Origin: Thalassia testudinum | Lineage: Eukaryota; Streptophyta; Magnoliopsida; Alismatales; Hydrocharitaceae | NCBI GenBank assembly: GCA_037157565.1 | Contig: JAZHRO010000036.1 | Coordinates: forward strand, 139,864,501-139,928,500 | Direction of reading: 5' to 3' | Length of the DNA: 64,000 bases | Shown: piece by piece, positions 42,746 to 54,533 of the stretch | Position numbering within the stretch: position 1 is the stretch's first letter | How the letters are laid out: every line of letters starts with the position of its first letter | The notes under the pieces: generated by a model | The model's input: the letters and a program-made list of their open reading frames with translations, nothing else | The model's database searches: none | Told to the model about the DNA's origin: nothing | Position numbers and translations under genes: made by a program

Positions 42746-43873
42746 CTACTGTACGAATTCACCCACATCCCTCTTCATCCCCCTCCACCAAAACTCGCGT
42801 CTCAAGTTGTGGTACATCTTCGTGTTTCCGGGATGTATGGTGAACCTGGAACCATGTGCCTCAGTCAGGAGCTCTCTCAACAGCTCCTCGTCTCTGGGAA
42901 CGCACAACCGTCCCCTCAGGCGCAGCACCTGGTCTGTGAAAGAGAAGTCCCCCGGGTCTCCCGACAGTACTCTGTCGCGCAAGGACTGCAAGTACGGATC
43001 AGCCATCTGTCCTGTGATGATGCGGTCTATCAGCTCTGGCCTGGTCTGTTGTGTCACTGTCACTGCCCCACAGTGCCCCCGTAACTCCAGGGGTCGCCAA
43101 CTGCCCACCTCCTCCAAAAGGCTCCAACTCTGTAACTGTAACCTGGCCAAGTGTGCGGGCGCCTTACGGCTCAAGGCGTCAGCCACCACATTGGCCTTTC
43201 CCGGGTGGTAGGAGATGCTCAGGAGCTCCAACCAACGTCTCTGTCTCATGTTGAGCTCCTTCTGATCAAAAAGGTATCTGAGGCTCTTGTGATCTGTGAA
43301 AATCTCGAAGGTCTCACCGTACAAGTAGTGCCTCCAGGTCTTCAACGCAAAGACAACAGCTGCCAACTCTAGGTCGTGGGTAGGGTAGGTATGCTCATGG
43401 GGCTTCAGCTGCCGCGAAGCGTAAGCGACAACGTGACCCCTCTGCATGAGCACACCTCCTAACCCCTGCAAGGAGGCGTCCGTGTACACAACGAACCCGC
43501 CACTACTGTCAGGGATGGTGAGCACGGGAGCCGAGGTCATCCTCTCCTTCAGCTCCAGAAAACACGCCTCACAGGCGTCTGTCCAAGCGAAGGGCACGTC
43601 CTTCCGGGTCAACTGTGTCATAGGACGCGCGATCTGTGAAAAACCTCTGATGAAACGTCGGTAGTAGCCTGCCAGTCCCAGGAAACTACGAATCTCAGTG
43701 ACTGAACGCAGTCTCTCCCACCTGAGTACTGCCTCAACCTTGGCTGGGTCCACCGCCAAGCCGTCTCCAGAGATCACATCACCTAGGAAGGTCACCTCCC
43801 TCAACCAGAACTCGCACTTGCTGTGTTTGGTGTACAGCCTGCGTCGTCTCAGAGTGTCCAGGACCATCTGCAA
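42746..43873 (-). pseudogene. B3 RT C-terminal part, RNase H and integrase N-terminus
   Basis: 375 open codons: [20 protein letters not shown] and [19 protein letters not shown] (RT connection), then RNase H with [40 protein letters not shown] and [17 protein letters not shown], then [20 protein letters not shown] of the integrase zinc-binding region. It ends at a TAG (42746) where relatives have CAG (VGEFVQ then CLVCQ). Upstream it is joined in frame to RT through another TAG at 43886. Confidence 0.92.
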
Positions 43874-43885
43874 GTGCTGTCCGTG

Positions 43886-44908
43886 CTACGTCCGATCTCT
43901 AGAATAGACGAGTACATCATCTATGAAAACCACCACGAACTGGTCCAAGTAAGGTCTAAACACCCGGTTCATCAGATCCATGAAAGCAGTGGGGGCATTG
44001 GTCAGCCCAAATGGCATGACCAAAAACTCGTAGTGTTCGTACCGGGTGCGGAAAGCTGTCTTGGAGACGTCGGTCTCCCTGATCCTCAACTGGTGGTATC
44101 CCGACCTCAAGTCGATCTTGGAAAACACCGTGGCACCTCGTAACTGGTCAAATAAGTCATCGATCCTCGGCAGCGGATATCTGTTCTTGATGGTGACCCT
44201 ATTCAGCTGTCGGTCGTCCACACAAAGGCGTAAGGTCCCATCCTTCTTCTTCACAAATAGTACCGGGGCTCCCCAGGGAGACGCACTGGGCCTCACGAAA
44301 CCTTTCTCCAAAAGGTCCTGCAACTGAGACTTGAGCTCTCGTAGCTCAAGCGGTGCCATCCTGCATGGCGCAGTGGAGATGGAGCTGGTCCCTGGTATTA
44401 GTGAGATCTCAAACTCGATCTCACGCTCGGGCGGTAGTCCTGGTAACTCGTCTGGAAACACGTCAGGGTACTCTCTGACCACCGGGATGCTCTGGAAGTC
44501 TGCCACAGGGCTGGGCTCTGCCACTACACAAGCTAGGAAACCCTCACACCCTAGGCTCAAAAGCCTCGCCGCCTGAAGTGCCGAAATGCACCTGAAACCT
44601 CCATCCACTGGCTGTCCGTGAAACTCGAAAGAAGGCAACTCCGGCATGGAGAAGACAATCTTCCTCTCAAAAGAGTCCACCAAGGCGTGGTAAGCGGACA
44701 GCCCGTCCATCCCCAGAATCACTCCGAAGTCCTCCATCTGTATCATAATCAGGTCAGCTGGCAAGCTATGTCCCCCAACGCTGACCTCGTAATCCGTGTA
44801 CACCTCCTCAGCTACAAACAGCTGACCACTCGGACCTCTGATTACGAACGGATTCTCTAACAGCATTATAATCCTGACCCAAACTAACTGCGAAACTGGC
44901 TGCGACAA
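43886..44908 (-). pseudogene. B3 protease C-terminal part and reverse transcriptase
   Basis: 340 codons. The protease end holds [22 protein letters not shown] has [97 protein letters not shown] and an intact catalytic box FIDDVLVYS. It ends at a TAG (43886) in the codon that is Gln in B2. The first 100 nt overlap the gag frame because one extra base near 44865-44872 breaks the protease; B2 lacks it. Ancestrally gag and pol were probably one frame here. Confidence 0.92.
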
Positions 44909-46325
44909 ACGAGTGCGTAGCGCCGGAATCGAAAAGCGTGTAAACGAGTCTACCAGAAACTGAAACCATACCTGCTACCACCGATCCCGAAGCTCTGGCG
45001 TCCCTGTGTGTCAGGGCGTTGATACACCCTTCAGCTCTAGGTGCGGACGAAGTAGCCACACTCTGCATCGGACGGGTAGGTGCTGGCCGGTACCCTCCTC
45101 GTGACTGCTGTCCTCCTCCTCGTGCCTGGTAACCGCGGCCTCCTACGCGTCCTCCAGTGCTCTGCACAGGAAGTATCTGCTGACCTCCTGCCCTAGACGG
45201 GCAGTCCCTCCTGATGTGGCCCGGCTGGCCACACTGGTAACAGAGGGGAACCCGACTCCCGCCCTCAGTGGGTCCCTGCTGTCGGCTGGGCGGGGGTCCG
45301 GTGCTGGCGACTGGCCCTTGTCGAGGGCCCCCAAAGGCCACTGATGACCCTGTAAAACGTGACAGCTCTCCTGCGGACGCCATGTGTCTCCTCTCTCGTC
45401 GGCCCTGTGAAAAGTCTGGCTGGAAGGGCCTCTTCCACCCGCCGTCAGTGTCTCGCGCGGACGGGTTGGTCTCCTCGTAAGTCATAGCTGCCTCTACCAC
45501 CCTCGAAAACGTAGGCAGCTTCAGGGGTTTGACATACCCCCGAATCGCAGGCCGGAGCCCCTCGGTGAACCTCCAAAGGTGCTCCTCCTCAATAGCTACC
45601 GCTGTCGCTGCAAAGCGAGATAGCTCCAAGAAACGCATGCAGTATGCACTCACAGTCATCGTCCCTTGGCGGAGAGTGTGGAACTCCCGCCTCCTCTGGT
45701 CCTGCCACGTCTGGGGAAAGTACTGCTCGCAGAAGAGGGCTACGAACCGATCCCAGGTCCGCTCGTCCCTCTCCTGTCCCCGGACCGCCCTCCACCACCT
45801 GTGTGCCGCACTCTCCAGCTGGTACGTGGCAAAGGCCACACGGCACTCCACCGGGGGGCGAAGGGTGTTGAAAATCTTCTCCAGTTGCTCGATCCAGTCC
45901 TCTGCCTCGGTCGGGTCCTCATCCCCCTTGAAGGAGGGGGGCTTCAGCTTCCGGAACTGCTCGAAGAGCTCGGAGTGGCACTGCAATGGGGATGCTGGTC
46001 CACCCCTAGGCAACGGTGCCTTGTGCACAGAAGCATCGGAGGAAGGTGGGGGCAGCGGCGGCCCATCCTCTCCCCCGTGTCCAGCACCGCATCCGTCAAG
46101 TGGTCCTACAGAGGACTCCCCCTCCACAGCCCTAGGGTGAGGTGCTCGGGGCGGTGGGTGGAGCTCCTCTCGTACAATGTCTCGTATCAGCCGGGCGAGG
46201 TCCTGGGCCTGGACGCCCGGGAGTAGTGGCTGGTCCACTGGGGTGTCGGCAACGGCACGCCCACCTCGCCGACCTCGCCCTCGGCCGCGCCCGCGGCCCA
46301 CCTCACTGGTCCCATGACGAGGCAT
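44808..46325 (-). CDS. B3 Gag with start of protease
   Basis: Gag packages element RNA in a cytoplasmic particle. 505 codons from [16 protein letters not shown] (chosen over the upstream ATG at 46364 because related copies share the Arg/Gly-rich start). A Pro-rich stretch is followed by the retrotrans_gag core: [50 protein letters not shown] and [17 protein letters not shown]. The zinc knuckle [14 protein letters not shown] (CX2CX4HX4C) is intact. The frame then enters protease ([12 protein letters not shown], active-site DSGA) and is lost by a 1-nt insertion shortly after. PBS lies about 165 bp upstream. Confidence 0.9.
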   Translation of the reverse strand: MPRHGTSEVGRGRGRGRGRRGGRAVADTPVDQPLLPGVQAQDLARLIRDIVREELHPPPRAPHPRAVEGESSVGPLDGCGAGHGGEDGPPLPPPSSDASVHKAPLPRGGPASPLQCHSELFEQFRKLKPPSFKGDEDPTEAEDWIEQLEKIFNTLRPPVECRVAFATYQLESAAHRWWRAVRGQERDERTWDRFVALFCEQYFPQTWQDQRRREFHTLRQGTMTVSAYCMRFLELSRFAATAVAIEEEHLWRFTEGLRPAIRGYVKPLKLPTFSRVVEAAMTYEETNPSARDTDGGWKRPFQPDFSQGRRERRHMASAGELSRFTGSSVAFGGPRQGPVASTGPPPSRQQGPTEGGSRVPLCYQCGQPGHIRRDCPSRAGGQQILPVQSTGGRVGGRGYQARGGGQQSRGGYRPAPTRPMQSVATSSAPRAEGCINALTHRDARASGSVVAGMVSVSGRLVYTLFDSGATHSFVAASFAVSLGQDYNAVRESVRNQRSEWSAVCS

Positions 46326-46490
46326 CTCCTGCAAGGAGACGCGAAACAAAACGGAACACGTCACTACGGAACGATACCGAACGGAAACGTCTAAGAACTC
46401 ATGTCAAAAGATATGTTGTGGTGGCTACTTTAGTTATAGACATGTGAATTGGTTATTTTCCAGTCAGTTGATTCACTTCTCGGGACGACC
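46326..46490 (-). other. B3 5' leader
   Basis: Short leader between PBS and gag; nothing else recognised. Confidence 0.6.
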
Positions 46491-46507
46491 TTGCTCTGAT
46501 ACCATCT
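46491..46507 (-). promoter_or_regulatory. B3 primer binding site (initiator tRNA-Met)
   Basis: On the minus strand the 5' LTR end is followed by AGA, then TGGTATCAGAGCAAGG, matching the 3' end of plant initiator tRNA-Met. Confidence 0.95.
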
Positions 46508-49144
46508 TGTAACGACCCAATTCCCGAGTCCCTACGAGACACGAGAACCGAACCAACTCGACTAATCCCAAGACCTGGTCGTCCATCGAGGAAGTAACCA
46601 AAAGAGCAGTAAAATAAATCACATTCAAAATGAATATAACTAACAGTAAGAAAATACAACAGTAAGGAAATAAACCACTACAGTATGTACCACCACAACA
46701 GTAGAACAACATTCATAACATAATATGAACAGCAGGTAAAGAAAAGTACAGCGGAAACAAGAACTACTCACTACAGTGGAACCAAAAAGAGGTACAAGAG
46801 AACAGTGGTAACTCTACTGGACCCTACTCGGCCCAGCGTCCTCTGCAGCCGCTGACCCTGGCTGCTCAACACATGGTCCTGAAAGGTAACGAGTGTAACA
46901 CGTCAGCAAAATGCTGAGTAGAGTGGCAGCTAAACTAAAGAAACAGTAAAGTGTACAGTAGTTGTTTTAATTTTCTTTCTTCCTTTATTTACGTCTCTTT
47001 ATTGTTTCACAATTATCTATTTCTCAGATCCTTCACTTGATCTCGAATGTTCCTCGTGGGAACGATCTTGATTGCAGTCTTTTCCGAACAGTAGAAGTAG
47101 CACGTGGTGCTCTCCTGGCCAGGAGAGTCCCCCGTGGTGATCCTACTCTCAGTCAACCACCCCAAGGTCACGGACAGGCGTAACGGTGACTACGGCACGC
47201 GCGATAAACGCACAGGTAGCTAACTCGCACTAGCACGCGATTAGTCGTTTCCGTTAACAGGTGCGCCCAAAGCACAGCACGGAACCAGTACAGGGTAGAG
47301 CCCTCTCAGTAACAGGGGTCCAACCCCTCCACAGTAACCAAACAGGGGCCTTGCCCCTCCACAGTCCGCGCACCCTCGCTTGACTACCCTGGTTTGCCCC
47401 AGTGGGCCTAACAAGTCGGTGTAGGAGGCTAGCAGAACCCCGGGGCCCGTGGGGTAGCTAGTACCTCCCTACACTAGTAGCTCTCCTCGGTACTACGTAC
47501 ACGAGGGCCAGCAAGTCGATATAGAGTGGCCAGTCCTAACCCCGGGTCCCTGGGGCGGCTAGCTCCGCTCTGCACTAAACAGGGGGACAGTCGCTCTCCT
47601 TGGTACTCCGTACTCAAGGGCCAGCTCACTTCCCTAATTTTATTCCATTCACTTTCCAGGAGTTCTACTCCTAATTCCCCGTAAGGTTCTAGCTCTTTAA
47701 CTTAGTGCATTCCGATTTCACCTTTCCAGTTTCACATTCATACATTCCATATTCTTACTCATGTTCATTTATTCATAACAGGCAGCTGTTTAAACGAATT
47801 TACAGGCAGCTATTATTTCCTTTCCACATTTTCCAAGACTGCAGTATTCATACATTCCACTAGTTTTCCCATCCTAAGATTCATGCCATATCCTAGGATC
47901 TATCATACAATCTAGTTTTCCAGCCCTAGGATTCATGCAACACCCTAGGATCTACCATTCAATCTATTTCTCATTCCTAGGATTCATGCAATGTCCTAGG
48001 TTCTATTTATGATTTCATAATTTAACAGATTATACTTAAAGGCACTCTACCGGTTACAACAGGCGAACTGGGGGCGTGGTCGGGAATCCCGCGTGCCTCC
48101 GCAACCCCCGAGACTGCAACGGAACGGGATCCTATCACAAGGATCAAACACAAGGAATTTCTCAAAACAGTATACAACTACTGTAGACGGGTAGAGGATG
48201 TAATTCCGAAAAGAACGCAACTCGAAACGCGGAAAACGGAATCCGAACGGGCCCTAAACGTCGAAAACGACGAAACAGTGCAAAATCAGACGTCTGGAAC
48301 TTATTCCAGACATCTTAAAAAGTGGATCAGGGGTTACCTTGCTCTGCGTGGTCTCTCAGACGTCCAGAAGCCTGCGGGGGCATCTGGCCTAGTTCCCAGA
48401 CGTCCGATGGTCACTCCGGACGTCTGTAAGTCTCTCCAGTCGTCTGGTACGGCAGCCAGACGTCTGATTCGCGTTGGATGCGAATCCCACAACCTGCGCC
48501 TACCCATCTCTCTCTCTTAGTACGGTCAGTCGAAGAAAAGGAAGGAGACGGAAATAACTCACCTTGCAGACGTCGTGCCCATCGTCTGGCTATCAGCCCA
48601 GACGTCTGATTCTGGAAAAGTTTCCAGAACCAGGGCGCAACTCGCCCTCCGCTCGCGACGCCCAGCCGCGCCGCATCTCGTCCGCCTGCTACTCGAGCTG
48701 CAGCAGTCCTCCCGCGTCGGTCCGCGCCCGCTGCGCCCCCGCCGGCCGGCTCCCGCTGCCCCGGCAGGCTCGAGCCCTCACGGCCGACGCCTCCTCCCCC
48801 GCGCAGCACCTCCTCCCGCACCCGCCGCGGCTGTCGCCGCCGCCGCTCACTCGTGCTCGCTCTCACGCACCGACTGGAAGGAGAAGAGGAAGGGGGCGAA
48901 GGTGACGGGAGTGAGGGGGAGGGCGTGGCCTTTTAAGGCCGCGCGAGGAGGAGAGAGAGAGCGCGACAGAGGGCGCAGGAGGGAGAGGGAAAAAGAGAGA
49001 GGGAATTTTCGCAGGTCTGCGCGCTGCGCACGTGCCAACAATAACCGATTCCCAGATGTCTGGAAGTGGTTCCAGACGTCTAGTCGGACGTCTGGGCCAC
49101 TTCCCAAACGTCTTAAAAGATGTCTGAAGCGCACGTTCGTTACA
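46508..49144 (-). repeat. B3 5' LTR
   Basis: 2637 bp, colinear with 38832-41487 including the three-copy 54-bp unit (from about 47874), the GC-rich block and the CAGACGTCTG clusters. Confidence 0.95.
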
Positions 49145-49149
49145 GTGGA
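49145..49149. repeat. TSD of B3, right
   Basis: GTGGA directly after the LTR end GTTACA. Confidence 0.95.
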
Positions 49150-49430
49150 GGACCACCCCCTCCCCCACTTGCTCGTCTGGCGCTGCGGCGGTCTGTCTGT
49201 CCCACCGAGGACTCCCCCTCCACGTCCTCAGGAGAGGTGCCCGTGGAGGCTGGTGGAGCTCCTCTCGTACAATATCTTTGATCAGCTGGGCAAGATCTTG
49301 GGCCTAAATGCTTAGGAGAAGAGGTGGGTCAACTGGTACCTTAGGCCCGACACATCCGCCCCTCTGACCTCGTCCATGGCTGCGACCAAGGCTTGCCTCA
49401 AGAACTCCCCGATGAGGCGTCTCCTGCAAG
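49145..49430 (-). pseudogene. B2 gag N-terminal fragment
   Basis: In element direction this holds [21 protein letters not shown], matching [20 protein letters not shown] of B3 gag, then a Pro/Gly-rich stretch up to the B3 insertion. The frame is interrupted near 49315. Together with 38733-38831 it is all that remains of B2 gag. Confidence 0.82.
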
Positions 49431-49586
49431 GAGACGCGAAAGGCAAAACAAAAGGGTCAACGATACTGAATTTCTTAGAGAAAAGACTCGGAACGAACAT
49501 CAAGGCAATGTGTTGTGGTGGCTACCATAGTTACATGCACATAAACGGTTATTCTCAAGTCAATTGGTTCATTTCTCGGGAAGACC

Positions 49587-49603
49587 TTGCTCTGATACCA
49601 TCT
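49587..49603 (-). promoter_or_regulatory. B2 primer binding site (initiator tRNA-Met)
   Basis: Minus strand TGGTATCAGAGCAAGG, two to three bases from the 5' LTR end, as in B3. Confidence 0.94.
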
Positions 49604-52227
49604 TGTTATGACCCGGTTCTCGGATCCCTATAGGTCCCGAGACCGACTCGCCTCGACTAATCCTAAGACCCAGTCGTCCAACGAGAGATAACCAAAAATC
49701 AGAAAAGTAAACCACATTCACATATGCAATATAACTAAGCAGTAAGAATGTACAAAGTAGTAAAGGAAAGTAAAACTGTTGTTCCATTACATACCACCGC
49801 AACAACAGAATGATGGAAACGAAAGTAAACAGTAGAGACAACAGTAGCTAAAAGTTTGATACTACAACAGTAAGGAAAACAACAAGAAAGTGCTGAAACT
49901 ACGGCTGGGCTCGACTGGGCTCAGCACCCTCCGCAGCTGGAAGCCCGGGCTGCTCAACTCCTGGTCCTGAACAGTGTTATGAAAAGACACAGTCAGCGAA
50001 CTCTATGTAGATTGGCATCTATACTATCTAAAATAGTAAAAGCAATATGTTTAATTCTCTTTCCTATTTATTTCATTTTATGTATATTTCCTTTTCACCC
50101 ATTTTTCTCAAATATCCAGATATTCTTGATCTAGCATGTTCCTCGTGAGAATGATCTTGATTGCAGTCATTTTCGAAGAGTAGAAGGTACACATTGTGCT
50201 CTCTTGGTTGGGAGAGTCCCCCGTGGTAGTCCTACACACAGTCAACTACCCCGAGGTCACTGTCAAGACGTAGCGATGACTACGGCATGCATAATAAGCG
50301 CACGGGTAACTACCCCGCACTGACATACTGTCAGTCTTTTTTGCTAGCGGGTATGCCCAAAGTACAGCATGGAATAGTATAGGGACTTTCCCTCTCAGAA
50401 CAGGGGTCTCGCCCCTTCACAGTCTACGTACCCTCGTCTGACTACCCCTGTTTGCCCAGAGGGCCTAACAAGTCGGTGTAGGGTGGCTAGCTGAACCCCA
50501 GGCCTTGTCGGGTGGCTAGCTCTCTCCCTACATTAGTAGCTCGCCTCGGTACCGCGTACACAAGGGCCAACAGGAGTCGGTGTAGAGTGGCCAATCTTAA
50601 CCCCAGGTCTCAACCCAAGGGCGGCTCGCTCCGCTCTACATGAAAAGGGGACAGTCGCTCTCCTTGGTACCACATACTCAAGGGCCAGCACACTTCCCGT
50701 CTACATTCTAGGTTTCCATCTAACCACAGGAGCTCTACTCCTAATTCCCCGTAGGGTTCATGCTCATGTTCACCTCATTTATTTCATTCCAGATTCCACC
50801 ATTCACAATTCAGTACTTATTTATATACAGGCAACTCGTTTTTCCATAATTTGATACATGCAACTGGTGATTTCACAGATACTTGTTCATAAATTACAGG
50901 TAGCTCATAATTATATTGCTAACAGTTTAGCTAAAACATGCATGCAAATACATCATACACCACAAATGATTATTTCCAGGGTTCATGCCACATCCTAGGG
51001 TTCCATTCGATTATTTCCACAAGCACATTCTTATCAAATATTATTAATAGAATTTAAACCACTCTACCAGACAATTCGGGAGTAATGGGGGCTCGAACTG
51101 TAGATTTAGGTGTCTCTGCGAGCCCCAAACACGCAGCAGGCTGAAACCCTATACCAGGGAATATATCACAAATGGAAGGTTCAGAACAATATACAAAGGT
51201 CTCTAGTACGTAGAAAAACTCGTAAGGAGACTATAGGTACTTCGTTTGCGTAAATCGGATCTCGATCGAACACCAAACGAGTCAAAAACGTGTCTATTGT
51301 CCAAAATCAGACGTATGGGAATAAGTCCAGACGTCTTAAAATATACAAGAACCTTACCTCAAGTCCTTGCGGTGTCCTCAGACGTCTAGGTCTCCTCTGC
51401 GATCGTCTAAAGGCAATTCCAGACGTCGGACCACGCCTCCAGTCGTCTAGAAGCACCTCCGGATGTCTGGTGATCTGATCAGACATCCGAAAGTGCGTGG
51501 GAAAGCGTTCCACGCTCCTTCCCAAGGCTGCTCCTGTGTACGACAATCACAGCCACCAAATCAAGTCCAACAACCACTTCTATGGTGAGGCCTGCATGGC
51601 CGTATCCGCGAAAAGAACGTACCTTCACGATAAATGAGCTTTCAGATGTCTGGTCTTAACTCCAGACGTCCAGATGCTCCGCCAGCCATCTGGACTCCTC
51701 TCCAAATGTTTGATAATGGAAAATTTCCAATACCAGAACTCGCTCCCAATGCTCTTCGCCGCGCTCCTCTTCGCTCCACCGTAGCTCCAGCCGCTGCAGA
51801 TGGTCGAGGCCGCCTCTCCGGAATCTCTCCTCCTCTTGCACGCGCCCGCAGTGGCTGTGCGATCTCCGTCGAGCTCCCACTGGAGCTCTCTGCCTCGGCC
51901 TCCTCCTCATCCCGCACTCTCCTCCTTCTTGCCCTCTTGCTCTCCCTCGCTCACCTCCTCTCGCAGGCTCTGAAGGTGGGGGTGGTGGTGTGTGGAGTGG
52001 AGAGGAGAGGAGGGGAGGGGGCTTTTATAGATGTTGGGGGTTTAGGGTTCGGGCAGGAAGGGAGGAAGGGAGAGAAAGGAAAGAAGACTCTCTGCGCGCC
52101 ACCCGCACGCAGAGTGCATACGAAAATTTCATTTTCAGACGTCCGGGAAAGGGTCCAGATGTCTGGACAGACGTCTGACTGAGACTCCAAACGTCTTAAA
52201 TGACTAATAGTAGGACAGGTCTTTACA
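49604..52227 (-). repeat. B2 5' LTR
   Basis: 2624 bp, ends TGTTATGACCC and GGTCTTTACA on the plus strand. TATA box on the minus strand at 52022-52030. Matches the reassembled 3' LTR. Its uninterrupted AATGGGGGCTCG near 51085 shows the empty target of C1. Confidence 0.94.
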
Positions 52228-52232
52228 CATAG
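52228..52232. repeat. TSD of B2, right
   Basis: CATAG, followed by the B1 LTR sequence TCACTGCTACATC. Confidence 0.95.
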
Positions 52233-52921
52233 TCACTGCTACATCTCGATAGTGACCTCGGGGTGGTTGACTGGGTGTAGGACTACCACGGGGGACTCTC
52301 CCGGCCAGGAGAGCACCACGTGTACCATCTACTCTACGGAAAGGACTGCAATCAAGATCGTTCCCACAAGGAACATGCAAGATCAAGAAATAACTGGATA
52401 CTTTGAGAAATAGATGAACCAGAAACACATAAATGGGATAAATAGAAATGAGAAATAAACCTGTTGTTTTACTGTACTTGCACTTAAATAATATAAACCC
52501 ACTCTACTCAGTATTCACTGACTTTGTCTTTTCGTAACCCTATTCAGGACCAGGAGTTGAGCAGCCCGAGTTTCCAGCTGCAGAAGGTGTTGGGCTTAGC
52601 CGAGCCTAGCTGTAGTCGTTCTTACAGTTCTTTCGTCTTTCTACTGTTGTAGTGAGTAATGGACATATATTTTACTGTTCATGCTACTTTCTGTTTCCTT
52701 TCTTTTTCCTGCTGTTGTTGCTGTAGTATGTACTATGTTTTGAGACAGATGTTCTACTTTCCTTACTGCTTCGTTCTTTTCTTCTGCTTAGTTATATTGC
52801 ATGTATGAATGTGGTTTATCTTCCTGCTTTTGGTTATTTCTCGTTGGATGACTAGGTCTTGGGATTAGTCGAAGCGAGCCGGTCTCGGGTCCTGTAGGGA
52901 TCAGGGAACAGAGTCATAACA
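52233..52921 (+). repeat. B1 3' LTR, third segment (end of LTR)
   Basis: Resumes the B1 LTR after B2 and matches S from about 15850 to its end, finishing GAGTCATAACA. Followed by gatct (52922-52926), the presumed B1 TSD. Confidence 0.92.
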
Positions 52922-53366
52922 GATCTTGTCTCCTCTACATCCATTGAGGTATGATTATATGTGCTATTTTAGTAGCCATACAATTTCTTGGCCTTTACTT
53001 TGTTTTGTATGTTGTTCCACTCAAATTTACACTTTTCCTTCTATCAGGAACCTTCAAATATTAATCGTAATGTGGGGAAAGAAGTACTGAAAGATCTGAA
53101 GCATGTACGTAGGGTTGGTAGGCCTCCTAAGAAGAGGAAGAGATCTAGCAAGGAGATTTCTTTTCGTAGGAGAGCTCATGGAAGAAATGATATGGAGGTA
53201 TGGTTCTTGAATGATTCTTTTTCCCCTTCATCTTTGATCTCATGACATTGCATTTTTAATGTTCAAATATCCACTGCTAAATGCTTTGTAGCTGCAGGAA
53301 CCTAAGAGTGGTAGAACAACTGCGAACTTCCAGTCCTCTGATCGAATGTCATTTGCATCTTCATGA
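52922..53366 (+). pseudogene. Candidate host gene 3' end: three phase-0 exons cut by B1
   Basis: Exon pieces: 52922-52948 (DLVSSTSIE, donor GTATGA); 53048-53197 (acceptor CTATCAG, 50 codons, EPSNINRNVGKEVL to GRNDME, donor GTATGG); 53298-53366 (acceptor GCTGCAG, EPKSGRTTANFQSSDRMSFASS, stop TGA). All junctions are phase 0 and all follow the GT-AG rule, which is unlikely by chance. The middle exon has an AT-hook or nuclear-signal-like RVGRPPKKRKR. I do not recognise the protein; such a tail occurs in some FAR1-type and Mutator-transposase-like proteins, which is only a weak suggestion. B1 sits at the start of the first piece, so the upstream exons are separated from these. Confidence 0.5.
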
Positions 53367-54533
53367 CCATTTGTTGGAAGCTCCGATGCAGGACCAACAT
53401 CGTTGTCATTTTCTCATTACCTTGAATAGATGTATTGCTTGGGTGGTAAATGATTTCAATGGTGAAATAATTGGCCGTTGAAATCGTTTGCTCGTTATCA
53501 TTTTGGAAGTATATGATCTATGCTGTCCTTAATGAATGCACAGCTATGTATAATGTTTGCGAATTCTTTAATGAATGCAGTTGCTGCTCGATGAGTAAGC
53601 TTCATATTTAATCACTGTTGTATGTACATCTATTTGTCTTTGTGATGTGCATTTAGCTTACCATGGTGTAATTATATGATTGTTGATGACTGTGATGACT
53701 GTGACAAAAGTTAACATGTTGTAGCTGCTATTGAATGTATTTCCCTTCCTTAGTTTTTTATATTTACCCTTATCTGATTAATACCGTAACCAGCTTATCG
53801 ATCAAGGTGTGTGTAGTGTCTTCCTTGGAAGCAACATTCCAGATCAAGTTTCCGGTGCTGTGAATGTATCTATTCGTGCAGATCTTCTACCTTACCTTAT
53901 TCCACTTTTATAAAACCTTGCGCTTCAAAGATTTTCAATTATTTTTAGGTTCAATCCAAAAAACCTAATTTTTCCAACAGCTATGAAGGTTGACCGACGA
54001 AAGAGTGATGTATTAGATCATCTGGTTCGACCATTATGATGGAGCTGCAGTTCAGGATGGTTGTTGAAAGTAGGTGTTCATGGAACAATCTTTGCGTGTA
54101 CAATATTCTTATGTACATTGGCCAGGTTTTACTTATGTTAAATGTGGTCTATATGAAGCTGCATGAAGTATTGTTGCATTGTTGCATTTGTTTCAATTGT
54201 TCATGAAACTCATTAACTGTATATGAAAATTTGAATCATGCCAATCAAGCAAAGCTGTAACGAAATGGAAGGAACCATAACTGAGATATAACATTCAAAA
54301 CATCTGCCTTTACCAATATAGTAGAGAAGTCACGAGTACATATGCTGTGGGTGGAGCATACACATATAAAACATAAACAAAAGTAAATCTGCTAGTGCTC
54401 GAAAAATAGAAAGTTAAGTGTTCATCATCCACCATGACAATATAGCAAATTGCATTCCACAACATACACAGCAAAAAATTCTAATACAACAAACTGCGTA
54501 GCAGAAGATGTTCAGGAGAAGATTGTTCAACCA
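53367..54533. other. No gene seen
   Basis: AT-rich unique-looking DNA, probably the 3' flank of the candidate host exons. No open frame or repeat that I can support. Confidence 0.5.

Larger units (their letters stand above)
38832..49144 (-). mobile_element. Element B3: near-complete Tekay/Del-like chromovirus
   Basis: 10313-bp minus-strand element with LTRs 38832-41487 and 46508-49144, PBS for initiator tRNA-Met, gag, protease, RT, RNase H, integrase and chromodomain, TSD GTGGA. It is the best preserved coding copy here: two nonsense codons and two 1-nt shifts found in about 4.7 kb. About 7 differences were counted in the first 145 bp of the LTRs. Confidence 0.95.
17191..52227 (-). mobile_element. 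Element B2: Tekay/Del-like chromovirus, interrupted by C1, C2 and B3
   Basis: Minus-strand element with TSD CATAG on both sides. Its 3' LTR lies at 17191-18683 plus 26322-27457, pol at 27542-29204 plus 36994-38733, gag remnants at 38739-38831 plus 49145-49430, PBS at 49587-49600 and 5' LTR at 49604-52227. Without its three passengers it is about 9 kb. The first 90 or so bases of its two LTRs differ at roughly a tenth of positions by eye, far more than those of B3, so B2 is older than B3. Most of gag is deleted and every coding frame is broken. Confidence 0.93.
9864..52921 (+). mobile_element. Element B1: Tekay/Del-like chromovirus, outermost layer of the nest
   Basis: Plus-strand Gypsy element whose 5' part lies left of the window. 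What remains is the RT C-terminal half, RNase H, integrase, chromodomain (to 12429) and a 3' LTR in three pieces: 12514-13841, 16511-17190 and 52233-52921. The pieces sum to about 2.7 kb, matching the 2.62-2.66 kb LTRs of S, B2 and B3. The interruptions are S and B2. The LTR ends GAGTCATAACA at 52921 and is followed by gatct, the likely TSD whose partner is outside the window. Confidence 0.9.

Noticed and set aside
45529..46226. Plus-strand frames of 186-203 codons over B3 gag
   Set aside because: Shadows of the minus-strand gag reading frame, which has a recognisable capsid core and zinc knuckle.
48411..49315. Frames of 151 and 246 codons in the B3 5' LTR region
   Set aside because: Same GC-rich LTR block; the longer one runs across the B3/B2 border, so it cannot be an old gene.
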